Positions 9,071 through 18,250 of a DNA stretch of 64,000 nt are shown in pieces. This stretch comes from Bin5 sp965207495 (lineage in GTDB: Bacteria; Chloroflexota; Anaerolineae; Caldilineales; Caldilineaceae), in the NCBI GenBank assembly GCA_965207495.1, contig OZ242287.1, positions 186,001-250,000 on the forward strand, read 5' to 3'. Below the pieces are notes generated by a model. That model was not told the origin of the DNA. It was given only the letters and a program-made list of their open reading frames with translations, and did not search any database. Every line of letters starts with the position of its first letter. Within the stretch, counting starts at the first letter, position 1. Position numbers and translations under genes: made by a program.

Positions 9071-10468
9071 CTACGCACAGCTCTCGAGAGACGAGTTGAT
9101 GTCGTCGGTCATCTCCTGCATCACCTGTTCCGCGCTCTTGCCGGAGAAGGCGCCCTGGAAATGTTCCTCAAAGATCGAGCGCACCACGATGGTCTCCGTA
9201 CTGCGCTTGGCATCGAACCATGCGTTAGGCATCAGACATTCGGATGTATAAACCACGAGGGGGTCGTCGGCGACTTCCGCCAGAATGGACTTGCGGAACG
9301 GCAACATTCCGGCCGACTTAACCAACCATTCTTCGCTTTCATCGTTGGTCATCCAGTGGAGGAACTTCAACAGTCCTGGCGTATCAGCAGGGTCCTCGGG
9401 CTTGAAGGGCACCAAACCGGAGTAGTTTGCGCCGCCCCAGGCAATGGCGGGGTGAGGGTCATCGTGTGGATACTGGATAAAACGCCAACTGCGTTCGTTC
9501 ACGGTATCATTGACGACCAGGGTCTCGGCGTCCAGCTCCATTCCTTCCTGGCGGGCGCCTCCCGGAACCACGTTGCCAACCTGCATGAGGACGTTGCCCT
9601 GGTCGATGAGGGCATTGTTATCGTCGCCGGTGTACCCTGCCGGATCGGGAATCAGGTCGTTTTCGGCCATCTCTTGCATCCATGCAAGGCATTTGATCGC
9701 CTCGGGCGAAGCCATGTCAACGCACGATTCCGTCTCATCGGTCCAGAAGTGGGCGCCGAAGCAGCGGAAATACAGGAGAGTCACCCAATGAAAAGCCGGA
9801 GTGGAATGGGCGGATGGAATGCCGAGGCCGTAGCGCTCGCTGCCGTCCGGTCGTGTACCCCGCACAGCCTCAAGCCAGCCATTGAACTGGTCGATGTTCC
9901 ACCCGTAGCATGGCGCTTGAGGGCCAGTATCCATCGCGCCCGCTTCCTCGACCCCATCAAGGTAGATAACCCCGGACTGGCACACCGGCCAGTACGGCAC
10001 CATGTACACCCTGCCATCGATAGAGCACTGCTCAAGCATTCCCTCGACCATATCGTTGGTCAACTGCTCTTCCAACGAGTCGGTGAGATCCAGAGCCAGT
10101 CCCACCTCCAAGGCCGAAAGGGCGAGTTGGATCCAGCCGCCGCCGACAACATCCGGGGGCGAACCGGCGGCGAGTGCCGTTGTCACCTTGCTGCCCTGCT
10201 CCCACGTCAGGGGAAGCACCTGAACCTCAATACTTGGATTCTCGTCCATAAAGGCGTTCGCCCGCTCCCACTGCCAGGAACCGGGCTCTCCAAGAGACGA
10301 CGAGTAGTACGGGAAATCCCAGAAATCAATCGTTGTGGTTACAGCCGGGGGCGCATCTGCTCCGCCCGCGGGCGCCGCCGGCAGCTGGCATGCAGCCAGA
10401 AGGGCTCCTGTGCCCGTGACGGCAGACAGCTTCAAGAAGTCACGTCGACTCAGCTTGTTCCGTTTCAT
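9071..10468 (-). CDS. ABC transporter extracellular solute-binding lipoprotein
   Basis: A 465-residue sugar-type (family 1) binding protein. ATG 10468 is chosen because AAAGGAG precedes it and the signal peptide then begins correctly: MKRNKLSRRDFLKLS contains the twin-arginine motif, followed by a lipobox LLAAC with the lipidated Cys near residue 27. The protein should be exported folded by Tat and anchored outside the membrane, where it captures the sugar and hands it to the two permeases encoded downstream. It is rich in Trp and acidic residues, as usual for sugar binders. The ligand is not identifiable. A TTGACG box about 80 bases upstream could be the -35 of its promoter, but no good -10 was found. 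Confidence 0.9.
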   Translation of the reverse strand: MKRNKLSRRDFLKLSAVTGTGALLAACQLPAAPAGGADAPPAVTTTIDFWDFPYYSSSLGEPGSWQWERANAFMDENPSIEVQVLPLTWEQGSKVTTALAAGSPPDVVGGGWIQLALSALEVGLALDLTDSLEEQLTNDMVEGMLEQCSIDGRVYMVPYWPVCQSGVIYLDGVEEAGAMDTGPQAPCYGWNIDQFNGWLEAVRGTRPDGSERYGLGIPSAHSTPAFHWVTLLYFRCFGAHFWTDETESCVDMASPEAIKCLAWMQEMAENDLIPDPAGYTGDDNNALIDQGNVLMQVGNVVPGGARQEGMELDAETLVVNDTVNERSWRFIQYPHDDPHPAIAWGGANYSGLVPFKPEDPADTPGLLKFLHWMTNDESEEWLVKSAGMLPFRKSILAEVADDPLVVYTSECLMPNAWFDAKRSTETIVVRSIFEEHFQGAFSGKSAEQVMQEMTDDINSSLESCA

Positions 10469-10628
10469 GCTCGCTTCTCCTTTGATCTGAAAGTTTGATC
10501 TGATAGCAGTTGAAGTGCATGCAACAACACATACTCTCGTCAAATTCATCCGAGGGGCTGAGCGCCAACGGCCCTAAGTCGACGCAAGTCGCTGTCCGAA
10601 ATCTGTCATACCTTACTCATGCGGTCGT

Positions 10629-11501
10629 CTATTGACCACGCCATTCCGTATCAATACCGACATAGTTTTCTACAAAATGCTGATGCCGTGCAGGCAGCGC
10701 CCTGATAAACGCCTGCGCCGATTCAGGGAGCGGCCACGGCGCGTCGATCCAGTAGCTGCGCGGCCGGAAGCCAAGGCCGCAGGACAACCGCACCTGGTCG
10801 AGCTGGTTGGAGAATGCGGCGTGGTAGGTGCGTGCTGCGAAGATGATCATATCGCCGGGCTCCGTGAACAGGGGCACCATGCCTGGCACATCGAATCCGA
10901 CATAGCCTTTGGGTTCACTCCCCTGTCGGTGGAATGAGCGCCGGTCCGGGGTCAGCGCAAAGCCTTCCGGGCCCGCCCAGTCTTCCACGTGGGAATCTTC
11001 GATCACGGCCAGTCCGCCGTGTTCCGGATAGGAGCCTGTGAGGTAGAGCCAGCGGCCCGAGGGCCAGTGGCCCCGGTTCAGGACATCGCCGGCGTTTTGC
11101 GGGGGGCCTTGGTTGAATCCATGCCAGTCGGAGTGCCAAGAAAGGGGAGCCGAGCCGGGATTGCGTAAGATCGCGGCTGAACGGTGGATGGTCAGCTCGT
11201 CCGCTTGGCAGAAAAGTCGATGGACCCGCAGAAAGGGTTCGTAGTCGAGCAGTTGCCACAGCGCGGGTGCGTGCTCGACAAAGGAGGTGTGGGTGTAGCT
11301 CTCGCCGGGGCCCAATGCCCCGTCCGGATCTATAACCTGTTGAACCGCATCCTGAAGCTCCTCAACCAGCTCCTCGGACAGTACCTGCTTGACCACCGCG
11401 AACCCATGGGCGTCGACACAAGCCTGGGCAGCCTCCAACGCATCGAGGCCGAATTCATAGCAGTACGAAAGCGCGGGTTTCTGAATGTCGGCGTAGGCCA
11501 T
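10629..11501 (-). CDS. Phytanoyl-CoA dioxygenase (PhyH) family protein
   Basis: A 290-residue Fe(II)/2-oxoglutarate oxygenase. ATG 11501 is preferred: CAAGGAG lies eight bases upstream, while the longer in-frame extension has no family likeness. The iron ligands are His123 and Asp125 (SWHSDWHG) and His227 (TYHAAF). It is only distantly related to the PhyH protein at 5807-6655. It stands upstream of, and in the same direction as, the importer operon, with about 160 bases between them. It may hydroxylate a compound brought in by that importer, but this is inference from position. Confidence 0.83.
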   Translation of the reverse strand: MAYADIQKPALSYCYEFGLDALEAAQACVDAHGFAVVKQVLSEELVEELQDAVQQVIDPDGALGPGESYTHTSFVEHAPALWQLLDYEPFLRVHRLFCQADELTIHRSAAILRNPGSAPLSWHSDWHGFNQGPPQNAGDVLNRGHWPSGRWLYLTGSYPEHGGLAVIEDSHVEDWAGPEGFALTPDRRSFHRQGSEPKGYVGFDVPGMVPLFTEPGDMIIFAARTYHAAFSNQLDQVRLSCGLGFRPRSYWIDAPWPLPESAQAFIRALPARHQHFVENYVGIDTEWRGQ

Positions 11502-11655
11502 AGGGGAACTCCTTGGGGATTTTGGGAGGTCATGACCATGCTCCACCAGCGCACACACCGGCTCAGGCGCGACACTTTCACTTGCGCTAAGGAACACAGC
11601 TGCTGGCAGGATGCAGCTATCATTACATCGTCGCAGCATGTCTTATCCACATATT

Positions 11656-11682
11656 ATTATATCTAAGCACCCCCTTTGTCAA
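11656..11682 (-). promoter_or_regulatory. Consensus sigma70 promoter of the PhyH gene
   Basis: On the minus strand TTGACA (11677-11682) and TATAAT (11656-11661) are both perfect and are separated by 15 bases, slightly short of the 17-base optimum. Transcription would start near 11650, giving a 5' leader of roughly 150 bases before ATG 11501. Confidence 0.65.
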
Positions 11683-11805
11683 ACCGTTTTTCAAGGTCCG
11701 GACAGCCCTTTTACAACCTGCTCACCTGCTGTATAGTTCTCCCTGAAGCGCTTGCTCTATGTTCGTCCACTGTGTTCGTCCACTATCTTCCCTCAGAGGT
11801 CTATC

Positions 11806-13005
11806 GTGAAGATCACCGGCGTTCGAACCATCCACTTCGCTCCCTTCGCCAACATAACCTTTCTTGAACTGACGACGGACAGCGGGATCGTCGGCCTGGG
11901 AGAGACCTATTACACGCCCCGCTCTGTTACGGCTTATGTCGGTGAGGTATTGACGCCGATGCTGCTGGAGAGAGACCCGCGCCAGATCGAGGCCTTCTGG
12001 CGCCGGGCTTACGAAAACTCCCACATCTACGGCAATAGGGGGTTGGAGATGCGCTGCCTCTCGGCGGTGGATGTGGCGCTCTGGGACATCCTGGGCCAGG
12101 AGTTGGGCCGGCCGATCTGGCAGCTTCTCGGTGGGACGAGCAATCCGGAGGGCGTGCCGGTCTACAACACGTGCGCCTCCTCAGGGTACGGGCATAAAGC
12201 GCCGGATATCTCGCGTAAAGTGGACTCCGCTGCAACTGGCACTTATCGGGACTATGAAGCCTGGCAGCCGGGCGGCGATGCCGGTGAACTTGCCCGCTCG
12301 CTGCTCGATATGGGAATCCGCGCCATGAAGATCTGGCCCTTTGATCGGTTCGCCCTCGCCAATCACGGCCAGACGATCTCGTTTGCGGAGATCGAAGAAG
12401 GATTGGAGCCGTGGCGGCAGGTCCGAGACGCGGTGGGCCTGGAGATGGATATTATCCTGGAGGGACACGGCTATTGGGCTCTTCAGCCCGCCCGCCGCAT
12501 CGCGGAGGCGCTTGAGCCCTACAAGCCGGTCCTGCTCGAGGATTTGATGAAGCCTGACAACCCGCGCACGCTGGCCAAGCTGCGCAGTTCGACGCGCACA
12601 CCCATCTGTGCGTCGGAGCTACTGATGAATCGCTACGCTGTAGAGGAGATGATACGGGCGGATGCCTGTGATGTGGTGATGACAGATGTGACCTGGGCAG
12701 GCGGCATCACCGAATCTCGCAAGACGGCTGACATGGCGGAGACCAACAACATGGGCGTGATCTTCCACGACTGCACCGGGCCGGTAACGCTGGCGGCCTC
12801 TCTTCATCTGGCCGCCCACGCCACCAATACGTGGATGCAGGAGATGGTGCGGGCGTTTACGTTGGGATTCTATCTGGACCTGGTCGATCACCCATTTGTG
12901 GTGGAGAATGGGCGCATGCAACCGCCCCAGCGCCCGGGGCTCGGCGCGGCATTGAGACCGGAGGCGCTGGATAGGGACAGTTGCCGGATTACCACATTGG
13001 TTTAG
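11806..13005 (+). CDS. Mandelate racemase/muconate lactonizing enzyme family (enolase superfamily) protein
   Basis: A 399-residue enolase-superfamily enzyme starting at GTG 11806, with CAGAGG just before it; the product then begins MKITGVRT as family members do. The capping domain spans about residues 1-125 and the barrel the rest. Candidate active-site residues are Lys175 (AMKIWPFD), metal ligands Glu219 (ILEGHGYW), Glu245 (LLEDLMKP) and Glu271 (CASELL), and the general base His321 (VIFHDCTGP). These enzymes abstract a proton next to a carboxylate, usually dehydrating a sugar acid to a 2-keto-3-deoxy acid. It is convergent with the MetE-like gene (8 bases between stops). Confidence 0.87.
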   Translation: MKITGVRTIHFAPFANITFLELTTDSGIVGLGETYYTPRSVTAYVGEVLTPMLLERDPRQIEAFWRRAYENSHIYGNRGLEMRCLSAVDVALWDILGQELGRPIWQLLGGTSNPEGVPVYNTCASSGYGHKAPDISRKVDSAATGTYRDYEAWQPGGDAGELARSLLDMGIRAMKIWPFDRFALANHGQTISFAEIEEGLEPWRQVRDAVGLEMDIILEGHGYWALQPARRIAEALEPYKPVLLEDLMKPDNPRTLAKLRSSTRTPICASELLMNRYAVEEMIRADACDVVMTDVTWAGGITESRKTADMAETNNMGVIFHDCTGPVTLAASLHLAAHATNTWMQEMVRAFTLGFYLDLVDHPFVVENGRMQPPQRPGLGAALRPEALDRDSCRITTLV

Positions 13006-13013
13006 CGCGTGTC

Positions 13014-14027
13014 CTACCCAGCCGTTTGGCCCAGGAAGAGGTCCCGGCCTGCCACCAGTGTCTGCATCTTGCGGTCGGCGACCGAGCGCGGCAGCATCCA
13101 GAAGCCGCAGTCGGGATGAATCCACTTGACCCTATCCTCGCCCAGCAGATCTACTGCGTACTGAATGCGCCCTGCGATCACGTCGGGGCTCTCCACTTCG
13201 TTGTCCTTGATGTCGACGACGCCGATCCCCAGAGCGATACCCTCGCGCAGGTCGGTGAAGACCTCCAGCTCATCATAGCCGCGGCGGGCGAACTCCAGCA
13301 CCAGGTGGTCCACGTGCAGGTTGTTGAGGAAGCCGAGCAGGCTGGCCCAGAAGCCGCTCTGGATACTCTGGCCGCCGTAGTTGCCAAAACAGAGGTGTAA
13401 CGCGCGTTCGCCGCGAGCGCCGTCGAGCACGTGGTTGATCGGCTCGTGCACCCAGGTGGCATCTTCAGGGTTGCCGGTCAGATTGGCCTCGTCGACCTGG
13501 AGTACGGGCGCGTCAATCGCCTCGACCTGGCGGCGCAGCACTTCGGCGATGGCCATGGTCAGGCTGGGCAGGTCGCTGTAGTGGCGGTCCAGCAGCGTTT
13601 TCGCCAGCATGTAGGGCGCGGTCACGGTGAACTTGAGCGGGGCGGCGGTCAACTCCTTCACCATCTGCCAGCTTGAGGGCAGGTCCAGTTCGCCTTCGCC
13701 GATCGGGCCTTCGACCACGGCGGCCGGCTGCGTGCGGAAGCCCATGCCCTGCTGGGCGCGAAAATCGTCCACGTCCTTGCGGCCCATCTCGTTCGAGATG
13801 CCGGACATCGGCTGTACGAAATATTCGATCATCCCGTTCGTTTCGGGATGGTTGACGTCGAAGCGGGTCAACTCGCCGTCGGAGATTACGTCCAGCCCGG
13901 CCAGTTCCTGCGTCTTGAGGACGACGAGAATGGCGTCGCGCAGATTGGGGGCGGACGGATAGGCGGCCAGCCAGGTTGGCAAGGGGTAGCTGCCGACGAC
14001 GGTTGTCTTGATGGAGGGTTCGGTCAT
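13014..14027 (-). CDS. Cobalamin-independent methionine synthase (MetE C-terminal) family protein
   Basis: A 337-residue protein matching the C-terminal catalytic barrel of MetE, with no N-terminal half. The zinc ligands are all present: His211 and Cys213 (LHLCFGNYGG), Glu245 (LVLEFARRG) and Cys307 (HPDCGFWM). It opens with VVGSYPLP, typical of these short homologues. Short MetE-like proteins transfer methyl groups between thiols and other carriers. It is probably not the main methionine synthase and may act on a methylated compound from the neighbouring catabolic genes. Ribosome site: AGGAGCACCC before ATG 14027. Confidence 0.85.
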   Translation of the reverse strand: MTEPSIKTTVVGSYPLPTWLAAYPSAPNLRDAILVVLKTQELAGLDVISDGELTRFDVNHPETNGMIEYFVQPMSGISNEMGRKDVDDFRAQQGMGFRTQPAAVVEGPIGEGELDLPSSWQMVKELTAAPLKFTVTAPYMLAKTLLDRHYSDLPSLTMAIAEVLRRQVEAIDAPVLQVDEANLTGNPEDATWVHEPINHVLDGARGERALHLCFGNYGGQSIQSGFWASLLGFLNNLHVDHLVLEFARRGYDELEVFTDLREGIALGIGVVDIKDNEVESPDVIAGRIQYAVDLLGEDRVKWIHPDCGFWMLPRSVADRKMQTLVAGRDLFLGQTAG

Positions 14028-14095
14028 AGGGTGCTCCTGGTGCGGGATGTGTAGTGTCGGTGGGATTTACTGTAATGGTAAGTGGTTAAGGCTTG

Positions 14096-14659
14096 TTATC
14101 CATTGACTTCTGAGAGACGCAGCGCCAAGTGATCAAAGTCCTCGGTGCACTTCTGCCGGATGGCGTCAATGCGGCGGGCTGCTTGTTCGGCCAACGGCTT
14201 ACGCCCGCCGTCTGGTCTGTCAGATAGACCGCGCTGGATGGCAAGCGGATCAAAATACACTTCCTTGACATGGACCTCAGCGCGGACATCCGACCAGCGC
14301 CATTCCCTGGGCAGATCGACGCCCGCCAGGACCCACGTCTCTATCTCTTCCCATGCGTTTACGGCCAGAAACTGGTCGGCGACTCCGAACTCCGCTTCGA
14401 TCTCATTGAGTCTGTCACGCCGTCCTTCCCGTCCATCACGATCGACGCACAGAATAAAGACATCTGTCATCGGATAGAATCTCACAACTTCCGAAATCCT
14501 GTCCGACTTACATGCTTCTTCAACGCCGCCGAGCAGAGGCTCCTGGCAGACCTCAATTTTTGCGCTGCGCCTGCCGATGGCGCGGAAAAGCCGCTCGAAA
14601 ATCGGTTTCAGAATGTATTGGTCCTTGCGAAAATCTTCTGGGATGATGAGGACGTTCAC
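14096..14659 (-). CDS. TOPRIM-like (DUF4276-type) partner of an AAA ATPase
   Basis: A 187-residue protein whose start overlaps the ATPase stop by four bases (ATGA), so the two are translationally coupled. Residues fit a small TOPRIM fold: a conserved Glu8 near the N-terminus (LIIPEDF), then Asp73-x-Asp75 (FILCVDRDG), and an acidic EEIETWVLA stretch at 104-112 resembling the DUF4276 signature. TOPRIM proteins coupled to AAA ATPases are nucleases or effectors in OLD-family and PARIS-type defence systems. The fold is inferred from motifs and the assignment to defence from context; no biochemical role is shown. The terminal 60 bases before the convergent MetE-like start hold nothing notable. Confidence 0.65.
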   Translation of the reverse strand: MNVLIIPEDFRKDQYILKPIFERLFRAIGRRSAKIEVCQEPLLGGVEEACKSDRISEVVRFYPMTDVFILCVDRDGREGRRDRLNEIEAEFGVADQFLAVNAWEEIETWVLAGVDLPREWRWSDVRAEVHVKEVYFDPLAIQRGLSDRPDGGRKPLAEQAARRIDAIRQKCTEDFDHLALRLSEVNG

Positions 14660-15912
14660 TGCCTTTCCTCAGCGGCGTCTCCTTCGGTAAAGGCGAGCAC
14701 GGTTTCCAGCCAAGCGCCAGACAGGAGCCGTCCCAGCCCTTGCGACTTTCGCAACTCGCCTGCGCGTGGCAGTTCGGCGACAGGGCGAATGATGGCGTTA
14801 TCCGCATCTTCGAGGCGGCAGACTACGGAGGTGTTCTGGAACGTATCATCGTTCATCACCGTCAACAGGTCCGGCGAATGGGTGGTGGTGATGACCTGGA
14901 TCCCTCGCTTTGCGGTCTGCTTTTCGATCAGTTCCAGCAGTAGCCACTGTCGCGCGGGATGGATACCGTTGTCGATCTCCTCAAAGAAGTAAAGGCCGTT
15001 GGAGTCCGGTCCGAGCAGCACAGTCAGCATGGCCAGGAATCGCAGCGTTCCGTCCGACGCAGCGTAAGCGGAGACCCTTCTGTCGTTCGCTTCCAGGAAG
15101 ACGAGATGAACCCTGCCGGATGGGTCGGTCGGAAATTCGAAGTCCCGCACATCCATTGGCGTCAACTCACGTATCCACTCGACCAGCGTCTCCTTGCGCT
15201 GCGAGTCTTCACAGATCGCCTGCAACACGGTCGGCAAATACTCGCCCCGATCGCCCAATACGGTCTGACCGGGGAAAGCAGGTTCCCGCATGCGCTGCGG
15301 ATCCAAATCCAAGAAGCGCATACTGGAGAAGTTTCGTGTAACTTGCCGAACAAAGGAGCTGTGCTCGTCCGAAAGAGCCTTCTTCCCAAAAATCTGGTTC
15401 AGCCCTGGCCTGTCTGTCCTCACCTCAGCGTAGTCACGGTTATTCCATCCGGATGCGCCTACTACCGTGTAAAGAGGCTGTTTCCCTTCACCCACGCGAA
15501 GAGGAGGGTCTCCAGAATCTGTTCGGGTTGAATAGATCCTAGTTGCGGGAAGCTTTAGGCTTTCCGCTGTCACCTGAAAGGCTCCGTTCTTGTTTTCGTC
15601 CCTGCCGACATCGATCGTATAAGTGAAACCCTCCACTTTGACCTGAAGCGAAAACGCAGACTGGCCGATGCGGATAATCTCATTCATCGCGCCGCGCACG
15701 CCAGCCCATTCGACTTGGCCGCCGGCACCATATTTCTCGCCGAAGATTTCCGCCAGCGTGTAGCCGCGACCGATGCCGTGCAGAAAGCGGAACGCGTCGC
15801 GGATGTTGCTCTTGCCGCTGGCGTTGGCGCCAACGATGACGGTGAACGGGCCGACGCGCAGCGTCTCGTCGGCGAAGTTCTTGAAATTTACGAGTCGAAT
15901 TGAGGTGATCAT
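14656..15912 (-). CDS. AAA family ATPase (AAA_21/OLD-like, SMC/RecF-type)
   Basis: A 418-residue ABC/SMC-type ATPase beginning MITSIRLVNFKNFADETLRV, as RecF-, OLD- and PARIS-type ATPases do. Walker A is residues 28-36 (GANASGKSN), a signature-like ASDGT lies at 285-289, Walker B at 307-316 (LYFFEEIDNG) and the switch His346 in TTTHSP. It lacks the C-terminal TOPRIM domain found in single-chain OLD nucleases; that function appears to be supplied by the overlapping downstream gene. The pair resembles a split OLD/PARIS-like module. A role in DNA repair cannot be excluded. Confidence 0.82.
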   Translation of the reverse strand: MITSIRLVNFKNFADETLRVGPFTVIVGANASGKSNIRDAFRFLHGIGRGYTLAEIFGEKYGAGGQVEWAGVRGAMNEIIRIGQSAFSLQVKVEGFTYTIDVGRDENKNGAFQVTAESLKLPATRIYSTRTDSGDPPLRVGEGKQPLYTVVGASGWNNRDYAEVRTDRPGLNQIFGKKALSDEHSSFVRQVTRNFSSMRFLDLDPQRMREPAFPGQTVLGDRGEYLPTVLQAICEDSQRKETLVEWIRELTPMDVRDFEFPTDPSGRVHLVFLEANDRRVSAYAASDGTLRFLAMLTVLLGPDSNGLYFFEEIDNGIHPARQWLLLELIEKQTAKRGIQVITTTHSPDLLTVMNDDTFQNTSVVCRLEDADNAIIRPVAELPRAGELRKSQGLGRLLSGAWLETVLAFTEGDAAEERQ

Positions 15913-16122
15913 AACGCCTCTCCGGGTCTACACCGCCTGCTGGTGCGGAAAATCATATCACGGGCCGGCGAGCGAGTGGTAATTGAGGGAGTTCTCTCTC
16001 TCCTCTTGACTCTCTCTTCAGAAGTTTCAGTTTGTCATTTCACCGGAATTGGTAAACACTGCACCTGCGCAGCACATCACAACCGCCGTGCAATCCAAAC
16101 ACCACTCCCAACGCAGGTGACC

Positions 16123-16911
16123 ATGACAAACGAATCCCAACCCTCACCAGTAGCAGCCTTCCGCGCCAAGATGGCGGCGGGCGATATCTGTATTGGCGCT
16201 TCGATCACGCTGACCGACCCGCACGCGACTGATGCGCTCGGCGATTCGGTCGACTTCTTCTGGATCGATATGGAGCACAGCATGATGAGCGCGGAGGCGC
16301 TGGGCGGGCATCTGCTGGCGGCGAAGGCGCGCAGGAAGCCGGCGCTGGTGCGCGTGCCCGGCAGCGGCACACCCTTCATCAAGCCGGTGCTGGACGCGGG
16401 CGCGGATGGGATCATCGTGCCGCAGGTGCGCTCAGCCGCCGAAGTGCAGGATGTGGTCAACAGCTGCCGCTACCCGCCCCTGGGCGAGCGCGGCTATGGA
16501 CCGCGCGTGCCCGCCAACTATGGGCGCGATGGCGGCAACGCCTACACCGAGCGGGCCAACCGGGAAATTTTCGTTGCCGTCCAGATTGAGAACGCAGAGG
16601 GGTTCGCAGCCCTGGACGATATCCTGGCCATCACCGGACTGGATTCGATCGCGCTGGGGCCCTGGGATCTCTCGGCGTCGCTGGGGCTGCTGGGCGATGT
16701 GGAGCATCCGACCGTGATCGAGGCGGTGGACAGCATCATCGCCCGTACGCGGGCGGCGGGTCTGTTCGTGGGGGCCGGCATGGCGCCCGACGCGCGCTTT
16801 GCGCTCGGTATGGCGAAGCGCGGTGTGCAGTGGTTACAGGTGGGCGACGACTGCGGCTACATGATCCTGGCGATGGACCAGATCACGGCGGAGATGCGGA
16901 GTCAGCTGTAG
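16123..16911 (+). CDS. HpcH/HpaI aldolase family protein (2-dehydro-3-deoxyglucarate aldolase-like)
   Basis: A 262-residue class II aldolase if it begins at ATG 16123 (MTNESQPSPVAAF); the open frame extends further upstream but without family likeness. Active-site features are present: Arg77 (VRVPG), His52 (IDMEHS), metal ligands Glu156 (QIENAEG) and Asp182 (GPWDLS), and the GADGIIVPQVRSAAE segment. The family splits 2-keto-3-deoxy sugar acids into pyruvate or a keto-acid plus an aldehyde. That would complete a pathway with the enolase-superfamily dehydratase at 11.8 kb. It is divergent from the ATPase gene with a 210-base gap in between. Confidence 0.87.
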   Translation: MTNESQPSPVAAFRAKMAAGDICIGASITLTDPHATDALGDSVDFFWIDMEHSMMSAEALGGHLLAAKARRKPALVRVPGSGTPFIKPVLDAGADGIIVPQVRSAAEVQDVVNSCRYPPLGERGYGPRVPANYGRDGGNAYTERANREIFVAVQIENAEGFAALDDILAITGLDSIALGPWDLSASLGLLGDVEHPTVIEAVDSIIARTRAAGLFVGAGMAPDARFALGMAKRGVQWLQVGDDCGYMILAMDQITAEMRSQL

Positions 16912-16974
16912 CGGATTTGCGGCTGGAGAGAACGTAATACAAGCCCGCTGCCCCCTTTTGGGCGCGTGTTGATG

Positions 16975-17008
16975 CAAAAAAGCGCTCCAGCTGAACCGCT
17001 GGGGCGCT
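16975..17008 (-). terminator. Rho-independent terminator of the RelBE-type operon
   Basis: An 11-bp stem (16981-16991 / 16998-17008, six-base loop, one G-T pair) is followed on the minus strand by six T (16980-16975). It lies about 85 bases beyond the toxin stop codon. A weaker TTTT on the other side means it may also stop transcripts from the aldolase gene. Confidence 0.78.
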
Positions 17009-17094
17009 TACGTTTTAGCGATGAGTTGGACAGAGATTGCTGAGGTTAGGAATATACCCTCTATCGTTACAACGCTCTGATGGCTGGCACCTCG

Positions 17095-17364
17095 TTAATA
17101 CACCTCACGTCTATGCCCTATACGAAGCACCACAATAATTCTGTCATCATCCTGAACGTCACAGATGATACGATAAGCTCCAACGCGGAAACGCCAAAGG
17201 CCGCCCATGCCACCCCTCAGCATCTTCGCGCGGCCCAACTGTCGTGGGTCCGAGGCCTTCGCGATACGGCCGGTCAGTTCCTCTTGAATGCGCTGCGCTG
17301 TTTGCCTGTCTAATCTCCGCAGTTGACGCCTAGATGCGGGAGCGTACCTTATCGTCCAAGCCAA
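17095..17364 (-). CDS. Type II toxin, RelE/ParE family
   Basis: An 89-residue protein with the RelE/ParE plan: MAWTIRYAPASRRQLRRLD at the start, a helix-rich first half, LWRFRVGAYRIICDV as the central strand pair, and a basic C-terminus ending GHRREVY. RelE-type toxins cut mRNA on the ribosome, while ParE-type toxins poison gyrase; which applies cannot be told. It overlaps the antitoxin gene by 35 bases and is transcribed after it, the usual order for RelBE. Confidence 0.9.
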   Translation of the reverse strand: MAWTIRYAPASRRQLRRLDRQTAQRIQEELTGRIAKASDPRQLGRAKMLRGGMGGLWRFRVGAYRIICDVQDDDRIIVVLRIGHRREVY

Positions 17365-17611
17365 GATCGGCTCTTATCTCTTCATCACTGTACGTTCGCT
17401 CTACGCCTTGACGAATCCGGTCCGCCGATGCACTCGCCAAGTAATAATCCTCGGTCTCTTCCAATCCGCGCTCGATGATTTCACGCAGATAGAATTCTCG
17501 TGATCGGCCGGCATCTTCTACCAGTTCATCCACGGCCCGCCGCAATTCCGGCAGTGTCCACAGCAAAAACCGATGCGCCAGAGACACCATCTTCGCTCGA
17601 ACTGTGCCCAT
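17330..17611 (-). CDS. RelB/ribbon-helix-helix-type antitoxin
   Basis: A 93-residue protein. ATG 17611 is chosen because AGGAGGA lies seven bases upstream. The segment AGRSREFYLREIIERGLEE is the second helix of a ribbon-helix-helix DNA-binding domain, and the C-terminal TYSDEEIRADLGLDD is the toxin-binding tail common in RelB-like antitoxins. The N-terminal strand (VSLAHRFLLWTLPELRRAV) does not look like the normal beta-strand of the family. This may reflect divergence or an old compensated frameshift. It should neutralise the RelE-like toxin and repress its own operon. Confidence 0.8.
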   Translation of the reverse strand: MGTVRAKMVSLAHRFLLWTLPELRRAVDELVEDAGRSREFYLREIIERGLEETEDYYLASASADRIRQGVERTYSDEEIRADLGLDDKVRSRI

Positions 17612-17759
17612 TTGCTGTCCTCCTGCACGCAAATTGTCCAAAAGCAGTCAAGGCCTTTCTCATTCTGATTTATCCAGCCTTTTGTCCTGCATTCGATGAC
17701 ACGTGCAGCGACAATTGTACATCCCTTCATCTTTGCCGTCCAGCTTTTGCAGACAGCGG

Positions 17760-18175
17760 GTGCATCTCAGATTTGGGGCGGGAACAGTCTGGGGGGAGAT
17801 TATGCTGGCGGTGGCTGGTATTTCTTGCCGGCTCTTGGAGAGACGCAGGGAGGCGCCAGGCCTGGATATACCGGGGGCCCGTTGATTGAGGGGGAACAGG
17901 GCAGGCACAAGGCCTGGCTCTACGGTACCGTTTGGGGGGACCACTGTTGGCTAGACACATTGCTGGGGAAGAATAAACACGGTGGCTAGCAAGGGCGGGG
18001 CGTTGCGGGGGCGCAGCCCCTGCACAAGGGAGGGCCGAAGGCCCGACCGCCCAAAGGATAGGAGAGAGTGAAGAGGAGAGAGGGACCCCGATTGGTCTGC
18101 AGGAGATTGGGACTGATGGTGGGTCTGTGCCAGCAAGAGGTATACGAGAGTTCACCCCCATTTTGGGATGCACCC
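17760..18175. repeat. Dispersed intergenic repeat, copy A
   Basis: This gene-free stretch carries a composite repeat also found at 52340-52430 and 63239-63650. Parts in order: a GCATCTCAGATTTGGGG box (17761); a variable purine-rich section; a core at 17959-18053 with GGTGGCTAGCAAGGGCGGGG and two GC-rich hairpins (GGGGGCGCAGCCCC and GGGCCGAAGGCCC); and a final box at 18137-18175 containing CCCCCATTTTGGGATGCACC. Open frames running through it are not conserved between copies, so it is not read as coding. No inverted ends or transposase are present. Confidence 0.8.
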
Positions 18176-18250
18176 GCAGACAGCTTCCTTTCTGTAGAGA
18201 TCTCGCGGCTTTATGGCAGCCGGTGCTGGCACAGTGTTCCTTTTCCCCTA

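Noticed and set aside
9161..10498. A 445-codon open frame on the plus strand
   Set aside because: It is antisense to the binding-protein gene, whose lipoprotein signal, ribosome site and operon position are clear.
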